A program made the translations under genes and the position numbers. Shown here one piece after another: positions 1 through 6,895 of a DNA stretch of 64,000 nt (position 1 is its first letter; the number at the start of each line of letters is the position of its first letter). This DNA is from S015-6 sp964479535 (GTDB taxonomy: Bacteria > Desulfobacterota > DSWW01), in NCBI GenBank assembly GCA_964479535.1, contig CAYZMM010000003.1, positions 62,001 to 126,000 of the forward strand, read 5' to 3'. The notes beneath the pieces were generated by a model that did no database searches, was not told the origin of the DNA, and was given only the letters and a program-made list of their open reading frames with translations.

Positions 1-13
1 ACGGAGCTGAACC

Positions 14-2188
14 GTGGAGAAGCGATCCATTCTGGTGGAAGGAAGGAACTGCTGGACAAGGCGCCGTGCCGACCGCGTCTCCTTCCTGATCGATGGGGCG
101 GCCTACTACAGAGCCTTCGTGTCAGCGGTCGAACAGGCGCAGAGATCGATCCTCATCGTGGGGTGGGACCTGGACAGCAGGATCGACCTTCTTCGGGACG
201 GGGCCGATGGCCGCTCCCCGCTACGGCTGGGCGACTTCCTCAACCGGGTGGTCGCAGACAGGAAGGAGCTGCGGGCGCACGTCCTGGTGTGGGATTTCGC
301 GCTCCTCTTCGCCCTGGAGAGGGAGCCCCATCTCCTGTTCAAAACGGGGTGGAACCGGCACCGCCGGATTCGCTTTCACATGGACGGGGAGCATCCCCTG
401 GGCGCCTCCCACCACCAGAAGATCGTGGTGGTGGACGACAAGGTCGCTTTCTCCGGGGGCATGGACCTGACCAAGGTCCGCTGGGACGCGTCGGAGCACC
501 GGCCCGGGGATCCGAGAAGAAAGGATCCCCTGGGCCAGTCTTACGGGCCTTATCACGATGTGCAGATGGCGGTGGACGGCGAGGCCGCCCGGAGCCTGGG
601 CGACCTGGCGCGGGACCGCTGGCACCGGGCGACGGGCGGCAAGGTGCCTCCGCCGAAGGAGTCGGCAGGAGATCCCTGGCCGGCGGGCCTGCGGCCCGAC
701 CTGGAATCCGTGGAGGTGGCCCTTGCACGGACCGAGGCCGCGTACAAGGGGCGGGAGGCGGTTCGGGAGGTGGAGAACCTCTACCGGGACGGCATAGCCG
801 CGGCCCGGAAGTGGATCTATATAGAGAACCAGTACCTGACGGCGAAGGTGGTGGAAGAGTCCCTTGCCTCGAGGCTCGCGGAGGACGACGGGCCGGAGAT
901 CCTCGTGGTGCAGCCTCGGCGATGCTCGGGTTGGCTCCAGGAAACCGTCATGGGCAACCTCCGCGACGCCGTGCTTCACCAACTCCGCGAAGCGGACCGG
1001 CACGGCCGCCTCCGGGTGTACTACCCCCGCGCCTCCCCGTCCGACGAGGACACGGTGATGGTGCACGCCAAGGTCATGGTCGTGGACGACTGGCTGGTGC
1101 GGGTCGGGTCGGCGAATCTGAGCAATCGATCCATGGGCCTCGACTCGGAGTGCGATCTGGCCGTCGAGTCGGCCGGACAGGAAAGGGTGGAGCAAGCCGT
1201 AGCCCGGTTCCGAAACCGGCTGCTCGCAGAGCACCTGGGAGCCACGACCGACGAGGTAGCGGAGGCGGTCAGGTCGGGCGGCTCCCTGATCCGTGCCGTG
1301 GAAACGCTCCAGGGAAGGGAACACTCCCTGGTCCCCCTGCCGGCGGGAGACTCCGATTGGATCGAGGCCTTTTCTACAGGATCCGAACTGCTGGATCCTG
1401 AGCGCCCCATGGAGCTGGACCACGTGATCGACGAATTCGTGCAGGAGGAAGAAGAGACGAAAGGGTGGGGCCGCCTCAAGCTGGCTCTCCTGGTCTGCCT
1501 GGTGGTCGGGCTGGCGCTCCTCTGGCGGTTCGGCCCCCTGGGCGAACTGCTCAGCGAGGAGACGGCGGTCGCGCTCGCACACAAGGTCGCTCAGGGCCCG
1601 GCGCCTGCGGGATACGTGATCCTCGCCTTCGTGGCGGGCGGCCTCATCGTCCTTCCGGTGACCGCCCTGATTGCCGCCACGGCGGCCGTCTTCGACCCTT
1701 TGACCGCCTTCCTGTACGCCCTGGCAGGCAGCATGGCAAGCGCAGCCGTGAGCTACGGGATGGGCAGTGTGCTGGGACGCGATCTGGTGCGCCGCATTGC
1801 GGGTAGGCGGCTGAACAGGCTGAGCAGACGGCTGGCGAAGAGGGGGTTCGTCTCCGTGTTCCTGGTGCGCATGGTCCCGGTGGCGCCTTTCACCGCGGTG
1901 AACCTGGTGGCCGGCGCATCCCACATCCGATTCAGGGACTTCCTCTTCGGCACGCTGGCCGGCATGTGCCCGGGCATCTTCGGTGTTACGCTCCTCACGG
2001 ACCGGGTCAAGAACCTCTTCCGGGAACCGGACCTGACGAGCGTACTGAGCCTGGTTCTGGTGGTCATCGTTCTGGGCCTGAGCGCCTGGTTCCTGGCAAA
2101 GAGGCTGAGACGAAAAGTCCCGAAGGTGAAAGACGCAACGGCCGACCGCACAACGATCGACGAACACGATCCGTCACACAATGGGTAA
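14..2188 (+). CDS. Phospholipase D family protein fused to a VTT (SNARE-associated/DedA-like) membrane domain
   Basis: A 724-residue fusion. The N-terminal half carries two PLD phosphodiesterase motifs: HHQK near residues 133-136 followed by a DD and GG stretch, and a second HAKVMVVDD motif near residue 352 followed by GSANLSNRS. The C-terminal third (from about residue 490) is hydrophobic and resembles the VTT/DedA family, with the typical segment MVPVAPFTAVNLVAG. Such fusions are usually annotated as cardiolipin synthase-like or phospholipase D proteins and are expected in the inner membrane; the substrate cannot be read. The start is GTG at 14 with a GGAG a few bases before it; upstream sequence is outside the window. 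It stops at TAA only 7 bp before a dispersed repeat. Confidence 0.85.
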   Translation: MEKRSILVEGRNCWTRRRADRVSFLIDGAAYYRAFVSAVEQAQRSILIVGWDLDSRIDLLRDGADGRSPLRLGDFLNRVVADRKELRAHVLVWDFALLFALEREPHLLFKTGWNRHRRIRFHMDGEHPLGASHHQKIVVVDDKVAFSGGMDLTKVRWDASEHRPGDPRRKDPLGQSYGPYHDVQMAVDGEAARSLGDLARDRWHRATGGKVPPPKESAGDPWPAGLRPDLESVEVALARTEAAYKGREAVREVENLYRDGIAAARKWIYIENQYLTAKVVEESLASRLAEDDGPEILVVQPRRCSGWLQETVMGNLRDAVLHQLREADRHGRLRVYYPRASPSDEDTVMVHAKVMVVDDWLVRVGSANLSNRSMGLDSECDLAVESAGQERVEQAVARFRNRLLAEHLGATTDEVAEAVRSGGSLIRAVETLQGREHSLVPLPAGDSDWIEAFSTGSELLDPERPMELDHVIDEFVQEEEETKGWGRLKLALLVCLVVGLALLWRFGPLGELLSEETAVALAHKVAQGPAPAGYVILAFVAGGLIVLPVTALIAATAAVFDPLTAFLYALAGSMASAAVSYGMGSVLGRDLVRRIAGRRLNRLSRRLAKRGFVSVFLVRMVPVAPFTAVNLVAGASHIRFRDFLFGTLAGMCPGIFGVTLLTDRVKNLFREPDLTSVLSLVLVVIVLGLSAWFLAKRLRRKVPKVKDATADRTTIDEHDPSHNG

Positions 2189-2194
2189 CACGAT

Positions 2195-2224
2195 GGGGTC
2201 GGACCAGGCTATCTTCCTGATATT
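2195..2224 (+). repeat. Dispersed repeat, GGGTCGGACCA type, copy A
   Basis: The core GGGTCGGACCA is followed by RGCTAT and, a few bases on, CTGATAT. A second copy with the same extended pattern lies at 9700-9730 on the minus strand, and a core-only copy is at 2386-2400 on the minus strand. It starts 7 bp after the stop codon of the PLD gene. The palindromic centre GGTCGGACC resembles REP-type elements mobilised by Y1 (RAYT) transposases, but none is encoded here. Confidence 0.55.
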
Positions 2225-2385
2225 GAATGGAAGACCACCAAAATCAGGCCCGTCTCAGGTCTTAGAGGCTAGATTGTATGGTTATTTTGGTCGGATCTTA
2301 ATCCCGATTTCGGGGGCAAAAAAAGGATGTAACCTTCCTTTTCGACCTCTCTGGACAAATGTTTCTCTTGGTTATCGAATAGTTG

Positions 2386-2400
2386 TCTTGGTCCGACCCG
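2386..2400 (-). repeat. Dispersed repeat core, GGGTCGGACCA type, copy C
   Basis: The reverse complement reads CGGGTCGGACCAAGA. It matches the core of copies A and B but not their downstream extension, and is inverted relative to copy A in the same interval. Confidence 0.45.
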
Positions 2401-2459
2401 GAGGTGGCACGAAGGTGGCACCGAACGTGGCACGGTGGTTCGACTCGGACGTGGCGTGA

Positions 2460-4082
2460 TCAGGCGGGGGGCGGCGCACAGCCTTTTTCGGACAGGAAGG
2501 CCACCGCTTCCGAGAGGGCGGCCTCGGGTGAGCCCTGTGTCGAAATCGAGCGGGTTCTCTCCTGCATATCTGGGCCGGGCGGCTCCCAGAGGTCGGCGGC
2601 CTTGCGATAGACCTCTACACCCGCATCCGACGGGCCGGATTCCCGGGCCACGATCCGCTGCTCGATCACCTGCCGGTCCGCCCGGCACAGGAGGAGGAAG
2701 ACGGGCACACCCAGCTCACGGGCGGCACTCCAGACCATCTTCCGGTGGTCCTCGGAGCCGAAGCTGGCCTCAACCAGCACCCGTTCTCCCTGAAACAGCC
2801 TCTTCATGGCCTGACGTCTCAGCTCCGCATAGGTCCTGTTCGTCCAGGCCTGCGAGTAGATGCCCTCCCCGAAGGACGCCGCCGCGTTTGCCGACTCGGG
2901 CAAGCCGGCCAGCTTCTTGCGCACCCTGTCCGAGTCCATGCGCACGAAGCCGAGCCTCGCCGCCATCCGGCGCGCCAGCGTGGTCTTCCCCACGCCGGGC
3001 AGCCCGCCGACCATGACCAGACAGGGGTGCTCATCCGGGGGGGCGAGCCTTCCCAGGGCCCCCAGGAAGTGGGCCCGCGCCCGGACCTCCGCCTCGTCCC
3101 TCTTCTCCTCCGCCACCTCTTCCTGCCTCGCCTTCAGGCTGCACACCTTGCCCCGCACCACGTGCCTGTAGGCGATGTAGAAGGGAAGGAGCTCGTGGCC
3201 CCGCGAGTCGCCCGAACGGCGGAAGCAGCCGTCCGCAAAGGCCCGGCCCAGGTCCGCACGGTCCTCGTGCTCCAGCTCCATGACGAGGAAGGCGATGTCC
3301 GAGACCGGGTCCGCGTAACGGAACCGCTTGTTGAACTCGATGCAGTCCACCACCAGAATCTCCGGCATGCCCCCTTCCCGGGCCCAGGCGTAGACGTGCT
3401 CGAGTCGCAGATCGCCGTGGGTGTCCCGCGGCACGTTCTCCCGGGCCCGCTCCTCCATGAGGCCGCGGTGGCTCCTCAGGGCGTTCTCTGTGTAGGCCCG
3501 AAGTCGCCTGTAGACCGTGCCGCTGAGGGTGCAGCCCACGAAGGGCTCGATCTGTTCGAAGTTCTCCTCGCAGTTCCGGGCCACCACTGGCCAGTCGCCC
3601 GTGCGGGAGACCTCTTCACCCGCCTCGGCCCCGGCATAGAAGGTCACGAGCTTCGCGGCGAGCTGCGCCAGGTGCTCCTGTTTCAGCTCTCCTCTCTGCA
3701 GCATGGCCCGAAAGGTTCGGTCCGGCGGCAGGCGGATCATCTTCACGGCGTATTCGACCACGTCCTGTCCGCCTCGTCCCGACATCCCCTCCTCCGTCCC
3801 CTCCCCCACTCGAAATGTTCCCCGCTCGCACCGGACCGGGACCACGCCGCAGTAGACGGCCGGCGCGAGCCTCCGGTTCAGACGCACCTCCTCGCGGCAG
3901 CACGCCAGCCGCTTCTCCAGGGAGGTGTAATCCAGGAAACCCAGATCCAGAGGCTTCTTGAGCTTGTACGCGTACCCTCCCGCCAGGAAGACGACCGAGA
4001 TGTGCGTCTGCACCCTCTCCACCGAGTCCACGTCGTGCGGATAGGCGGAGGGGTCCCGGAGGGCCTCCATCAGCTCATGCAT
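2460..4082 (-). CDS. Fused aminoglycoside phosphotransferase-like kinase and AAA-type P-loop kinase
   Basis: 540 residues from ATG at 4082. The first ~340 residues are a phosphotransferase fold, with a catalytic HGDLRLEH loop and a later VVDCIEFN segment where APH enzymes bind metal. The last ~200 residues are a small P-loop kinase (AAA_33/zeta-like) with Walker A GLPGVGKTT and a following MDSDRVRK stretch. This two-domain arrangement is a known family usually annotated as bifunctional aminoglycoside phosphotransferase/ATP-binding protein; the true substrate is unknown and drug resistance should not be assumed. Its start overlaps the end of the coiled-coil gene by 8 bp, so the two are probably translated together from the sigma-54 promoter at 4416-4431. 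Confidence 0.82.
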   Translation of the reverse strand: MHELMEALRDPSAYPHDVDSVERVQTHISVVFLAGGYAYKLKKPLDLGFLDYTSLEKRLACCREEVRLNRRLAPAVYCGVVPVRCERGTFRVGEGTEEGMSGRGGQDVVEYAVKMIRLPPDRTFRAMLQRGELKQEHLAQLAAKLVTFYAGAEAGEEVSRTGDWPVVARNCEENFEQIEPFVGCTLSGTVYRRLRAYTENALRSHRGLMEERARENVPRDTHGDLRLEHVYAWAREGGMPEILVVDCIEFNKRFRYADPVSDIAFLVMELEHEDRADLGRAFADGCFRRSGDSRGHELLPFYIAYRHVVRGKVCSLKARQEEVAEEKRDEAEVRARAHFLGALGRLAPPDEHPCLVMVGGLPGVGKTTLARRMAARLGFVRMDSDRVRKKLAGLPESANAAASFGEGIYSQAWTNRTYAELRRQAMKRLFQGERVLVEASFGSEDHRKMVWSAARELGVPVFLLLCRADRQVIEQRIVARESGPSDAGVEVYRKAADLWEPPGPDMQERTRSISTQGSPEAALSEAVAFLSEKGCAPPPA

Positions 4083-4368
4083 CGCCTCTCCCGAACTCGG
4101 AGACGGCCTTGTCCACCGCATCCTTCAGGTGCGAGACGGCTTCCTCGACGCCCTCCCTCAGGTCCCGCCAGGCGCCCTCGCCCGCCTCCTTCAGGGCATC
4201 CACCTTTTTCAACGCCTCTTCCATCTTCACGCGGAGCGCTTCGAGCTCTTCGCTGCTGAGTCGGTCCGACCCCTCCTTTTCTCTGGCTCTCTCGAGGGCC
4301 TCCATCTGCGAGGAGACCTCCCTCAGCCTCTTCCTCTGCATCTCCCAGTAAGCGTCTTTCTGTTCCAT
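4075..4368 (-). CDS. Small coiled-coil protein, function unknown
   Basis: 97 residues from ATG at 4368, preceded by AAGGAG. The protein is almost wholly charged and helical: Glu/Lys/Arg-rich with heptad-like Leu/Ala spacing, no signal peptide and no membrane segment. Small helical proteins of this look are often stress-induced and sometimes annotated as hypothetical or LEA-like; no specific family is claimed. It is first in a two-gene operon with the fused kinase and has its own near-perfect sigma-54 promoter 48 bp upstream. Confidence 0.75.
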   Translation of the reverse strand: MEQKDAYWEMQRKRLREVSSQMEALERAREKEGSDRLSSEELEALRVKMEEALKKVDALKEAGEGAWRDLREGVEEAVSHLKDAVDKAVSEFGRGDA

Positions 4369-4415
4369 CTTTCTGCTCCTTGTCCTACCGAATGTTTGTC
4401 TTCTTCTTTTCGGTT

Positions 4416-4431
4416 TGCAAGAGCCGTGCCA
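4416..4431 (-). promoter_or_regulatory. Sigma-54 promoter for the coiled-coil/kinase operon
   Basis: On the minus strand it reads TGGCAC-GGCTC-TTGCA, a full match to the -24/-12 consensus with 10 bp between the invariant GG and GC. It ends 48 bp before the start at 4368. Confidence 0.85.
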
Positions 4432-4524
4432 CCGGATCCGTTGGCCTCGGGTCGAGGCGATCTCGATCATGGGGGTAACGACGTGCGCATGAACGGTACA
4501 CGTCGACCCGGTGGACGGCTCCAC

Positions 4525-4541
4525 TGTGCACAATCGGCACA
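4525..4541. promoter_or_regulatory. Putative enhancer dyad (UAS) shared by two divergent sigma-54 promoters
   Basis: TGTGCA-CAATC-GGCACA, an imperfect inverted repeat with a 5-bp spacer. It lies 94 bp upstream of the minus-strand -24 element at 4431 and 77 bp upstream of the plus-strand one at 4618. It matches dyads in most other sigma-54 gaps of the window. Confidence 0.6.
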
Positions 4542-4617
4542 GATCTGCGCCAACGCCCGGTCCGGCCGGCTTGGCCCGCGGCGCGATGCACAACGTTTCG
4601 CACACGGATGGACCGGG

Positions 4618-4633
4618 TGGCATCTTTCTTGCT
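4618..4633 (+). promoter_or_regulatory. Sigma-54 promoter for the SpoIIAA-like/treZ/P-ATPase operon
   Basis: TGGCAT-CTTTC-TTGCT, with the correct GG-N10-GC spacing, ending 53 bp before the start at 4686. Confidence 0.83.
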
Positions 4634-4685
4634 CTTTCACCTTGCAGCACTCAACCTCTTCTCTTCGGAAAAAGGAGTGCACAAA

Positions 4686-5072
4686 ATGTCGCGGACATTG
4701 CAGCTGAAACACAAGATCATTGACGGCCGGGAAGTCGTAAAAGCGACGGCCACGGGCGAGTTCGATTTCGAGGCGACCAAGGAAGCACTGAAGCGAATGC
4801 TGGAAGAGCCGGAAGCCTCGCAGTACGAAGACATCCTGTTCGATTTCCGCAAGGCGGAATGTGAACTCACGATCGCGGAGATCTTTGAGGTCGTCCAGTT
4901 CATGGTGGAGTTACAGTGGTCCCCCCTCCGCCGAATCGCGCTGGTCGTGCTGGAAGGGATCGAGTTCGACAGGGCCAAGTTCATGGAACTCTGCGCAGCG
5001 AACCGCGGGCTGCAGATTCAAGCCTTCGTGGACCCCTCGGAAGCGAAAGCCTGGCTCCGCCTCGAGGAATAG
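4686..5072 (+). CDS. SpoIIAA-like (STAS-type) small protein
   Basis: 128 residues from ATG at 4686, following AAAGGAG. The alternating strand/helix pattern and a C-terminal VDPSEAKAWL segment resemble the SpoIIAA-like/STAS family, which bind small molecules or partner proteins; this assignment is by pattern only. There is no signal peptide or membrane segment. It is the first gene of an operon with treZ (29-bp gap) and a P-type ATPase, downstream of a strong sigma-54 promoter. Confidence 0.65.
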   Translation: MSRTLQLKHKIIDGREVVKATATGEFDFEATKEALKRMLEEPEASQYEDILFDFRKAECELTIAEIFEVVQFMVELQWSPLRRIALVVLEGIEFDRAKFMELCAANRGLQIQAFVDPSEAKAWLRLEE

Positions 5073-5101
5073 GCGCTGCACGCGAACAGGGAGAATCAAC
5101 C

Positions 5102-6874
5102 ATGACCCGATTTCGCCTCTGGGCGCCCCGGGCCGAGAGCGTGGACTTGAAGACCGCATCGGACAACATCCCCATGGCCCCTGAACAGGACGGATGGTGG
5201 TCCGTCGATGTGCCCTCTCTCACAGAAGGCTCGGACTACGCATTCGTCCTGGACGGGGACCGGGCCCTGCCGGACCCCCGCTCCCCGTGGCAGCCCGAGG
5301 GCGTGCATGGGCCCTCCCGCCTGCTGGAACACGAAAGCTTCGTCTGGACGGACCCGCTTTCGCAGGCGAGGCCCCTTTCCTCCGGGATCATCTACGAGAT
5401 GCACGTGGGCAGCTTCACCCCGGACGGGACCTTCGACTCCGCCGTGGACCGCCTCGATCACCTGGTTCGGCTGGGCGTAACCCACGTGGAGCTCATGCCC
5501 GTCTGCCAGTTCCCCGGAACACGCGGCTGGGGCTACGACGGCGTGGACCTGTACGCCCCGCATCAAGCCTACGGCGGGCCCGAGGGGTTGAAGGCCTTCG
5601 TGAACGCCTGTCACGACCGCGGTCTCGGCGTCATCCTGGACGTGGTCTACAACCATCTCGGCCCCGAGGGAAACTACCTGAGCCGATTCGGGCCGTACTT
5701 CACCGACCGGTACGGCACGCCGTGGGGCGAGGCGGTGAACCTCGACGGCAGGGGCAGCGACGAGGTGAGGACCTTGCTGATCGACAACGCCCTCATGTGG
5801 CTCGCGGACTACCACGTGGACGGCCTTCGAATCGACGCGGTGCACGCCATATTCGACGCTTCCGCCTTCCACTTCCTGGAAGAGCTTGCCGAGGAAGTGC
5901 GCAGGCTCGAGGCCGCCCTGGGAAGGCACCTCGTGCTGATCGCCGAGAGCGACTCGAACGACCCGCGGATCGTCCGGTCCAGGGAAACGGGGGGCTACGG
6001 CCTGGATGCGCAGTGGAACGAGGATTTCCACCACGCCCTCCACGCGCTGCTCACCGGTGAACGGCGGGGTTACTACTGCGATTTCGGCTCCCTGGAAGAT
6101 CTGGCGAAGGTCCTCACGCAGGGCTTCGTGTTCGACGGCCGCACCTCCTCCTATCGGGGGAGACGGCATGGAAGATCCCCGGCAGGCATCTCGGGGAACC
6201 GGTTCGTCGGTTGTCTTCAGAACCACGACCAGGTGGGCAATCGCGCCGCGGGCGAGCGAATCGGCCATCTCGTTTCGAGGGGGTGCGCCATGATCGGAGC
6301 GGCGGTCGTGCTCACCGCGCCTTTCGTGCCCATGCTCTTCCAGGGAGAGGAGTGGGGGGCTTCCACCCCCTTTCCCTACTTCACCGACTTCCAGGACCCG
6401 GACCTGGCCCAAGCGGTTCGCGAAGGCCGGCGGAGGGAATTCGCCGCCTTCGGCTGGGACCCGGAGACGATACCGGATCCCCAGGACCCCGAGACCTTCC
6501 TTTCGGCCAAGCTCAACTGGGGCGAGGTGGAGGACGAGCCGCACAGCACCTTGCTCGCGTGGCACAAAGACCTCATTCGGATCCGACGGGAGTTCCCGGA
6601 CCTGTCCGACGGACGTCTGGACCGCCTGCAGGTTCGCTATGACCCGGACGAGCAATGGATGCGCATTCGGCGCGGACAGCTATCGATCGCCTTCAATCTC
6701 GGGGAAGCCTTCCAGCGGCTCCCCGTGGAGGAGGGTACGACCTTGCTTCTCCGGTCGGATTTCCAGGTCGCGGTGAATGACCGGTCTGTCGTGCTTCCCC
6801 CCGACTCGGTCGCGCTGATGGCCGCCCCCGGTGCGTCGCGGCGTGATGAGCGGATCGGCGGGGCGGATGGATAG
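5102..6874 (+). CDS. treZ: Malto-oligosyltrehalose trehalohydrolase (GH13)
   Basis: 590 residues, ATG at 5102 after GGGAGAATC. TreZ releases free trehalose from maltooligosyl-trehalose made by TreY; treY is present at 42.2 kb. N-terminal RLWAPRA is the CBM48-like strand typical of the family. GH13 regions appear in order: DVVYNH near residue 180, nucleophile Asp in GLRIDAVHAI near 243, acid/base Glu in LIAESDSND near 280 and QNHDQVGN near 373. Length is normal for TreZ. It sits between a SpoIIAA-like gene and a P-type ATPase under one sigma-54 promoter, separated from its usual partner treY by 37 kb. Confidence 0.93.
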   Translation: MTRFRLWAPRAESVDLKTASDNIPMAPEQDGWWSVDVPSLTEGSDYAFVLDGDRALPDPRSPWQPEGVHGPSRLLEHESFVWTDPLSQARPLSSGIIYEMHVGSFTPDGTFDSAVDRLDHLVRLGVTHVELMPVCQFPGTRGWGYDGVDLYAPHQAYGGPEGLKAFVNACHDRGLGVILDVVYNHLGPEGNYLSRFGPYFTDRYGTPWGEAVNLDGRGSDEVRTLLIDNALMWLADYHVDGLRIDAVHAIFDASAFHFLEELAEEVRRLEAALGRHLVLIAESDSNDPRIVRSRETGGYGLDAQWNEDFHHALHALLTGERRGYYCDFGSLEDLAKVLTQGFVFDGRTSSYRGRRHGRSPAGISGNRFVGCLQNHDQVGNRAAGERIGHLVSRGCAMIGAAVVLTAPFVPMLFQGEEWGASTPFPYFTDFQDPDLAQAVREGRRREFAAFGWDPETIPDPQDPETFLSAKLNWGEVEDEPHSTLLAWHKDLIRIRREFPDLSDGRLDRLQVRYDPDEQWMRIRRGQLSIAFNLGEAFQRLPVEEGTTLLLRSDFQVAVNDRSVVLPPDSVALMAAPGASRRDERIGGADG

Positions 6875-6895
6875 GAAAACCGACACGGATCCCGT

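Larger units (their letters stand above)
2189..2459. other. Gene-free, lower-GC interval with inverted repeat copies
   Basis: This interval between two convergent genes has no credible coding sequence; a 92-codon open frame on the plus strand has base usage unlike the neighbours. It holds two copies of a short repeat in opposite orientation (2195-2224 plus, 2386-2400 minus), which may mark the ends of a decayed small mobile element. No promoter is expected because both flanking genes end here. Confidence 0.5.

Noticed and set aside
221..2167. 648-codon open frame on the minus strand
   Set aside because: Antisense shadow of the PLD-VTT gene; no motif and no start context.
2181..2459. 92-codon open frame
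   Set aside because: Low-GC, repeat-containing interval, no ribosome site; the string GSDQA arises from the repeat itself.
2460..4082. Aminoglycoside resistance gene
   Set aside because: The phosphotransferase half is only fold-level similar and is fused to a P-loop kinase, an arrangement common in genomes without resistance context.
4482..4500. Extra dyad-like sequence near 4.49 kb (CGTGCG...GGTACA)
   Set aside because: Half-sites are 7 bp apart rather than 5, and neither is a good match.
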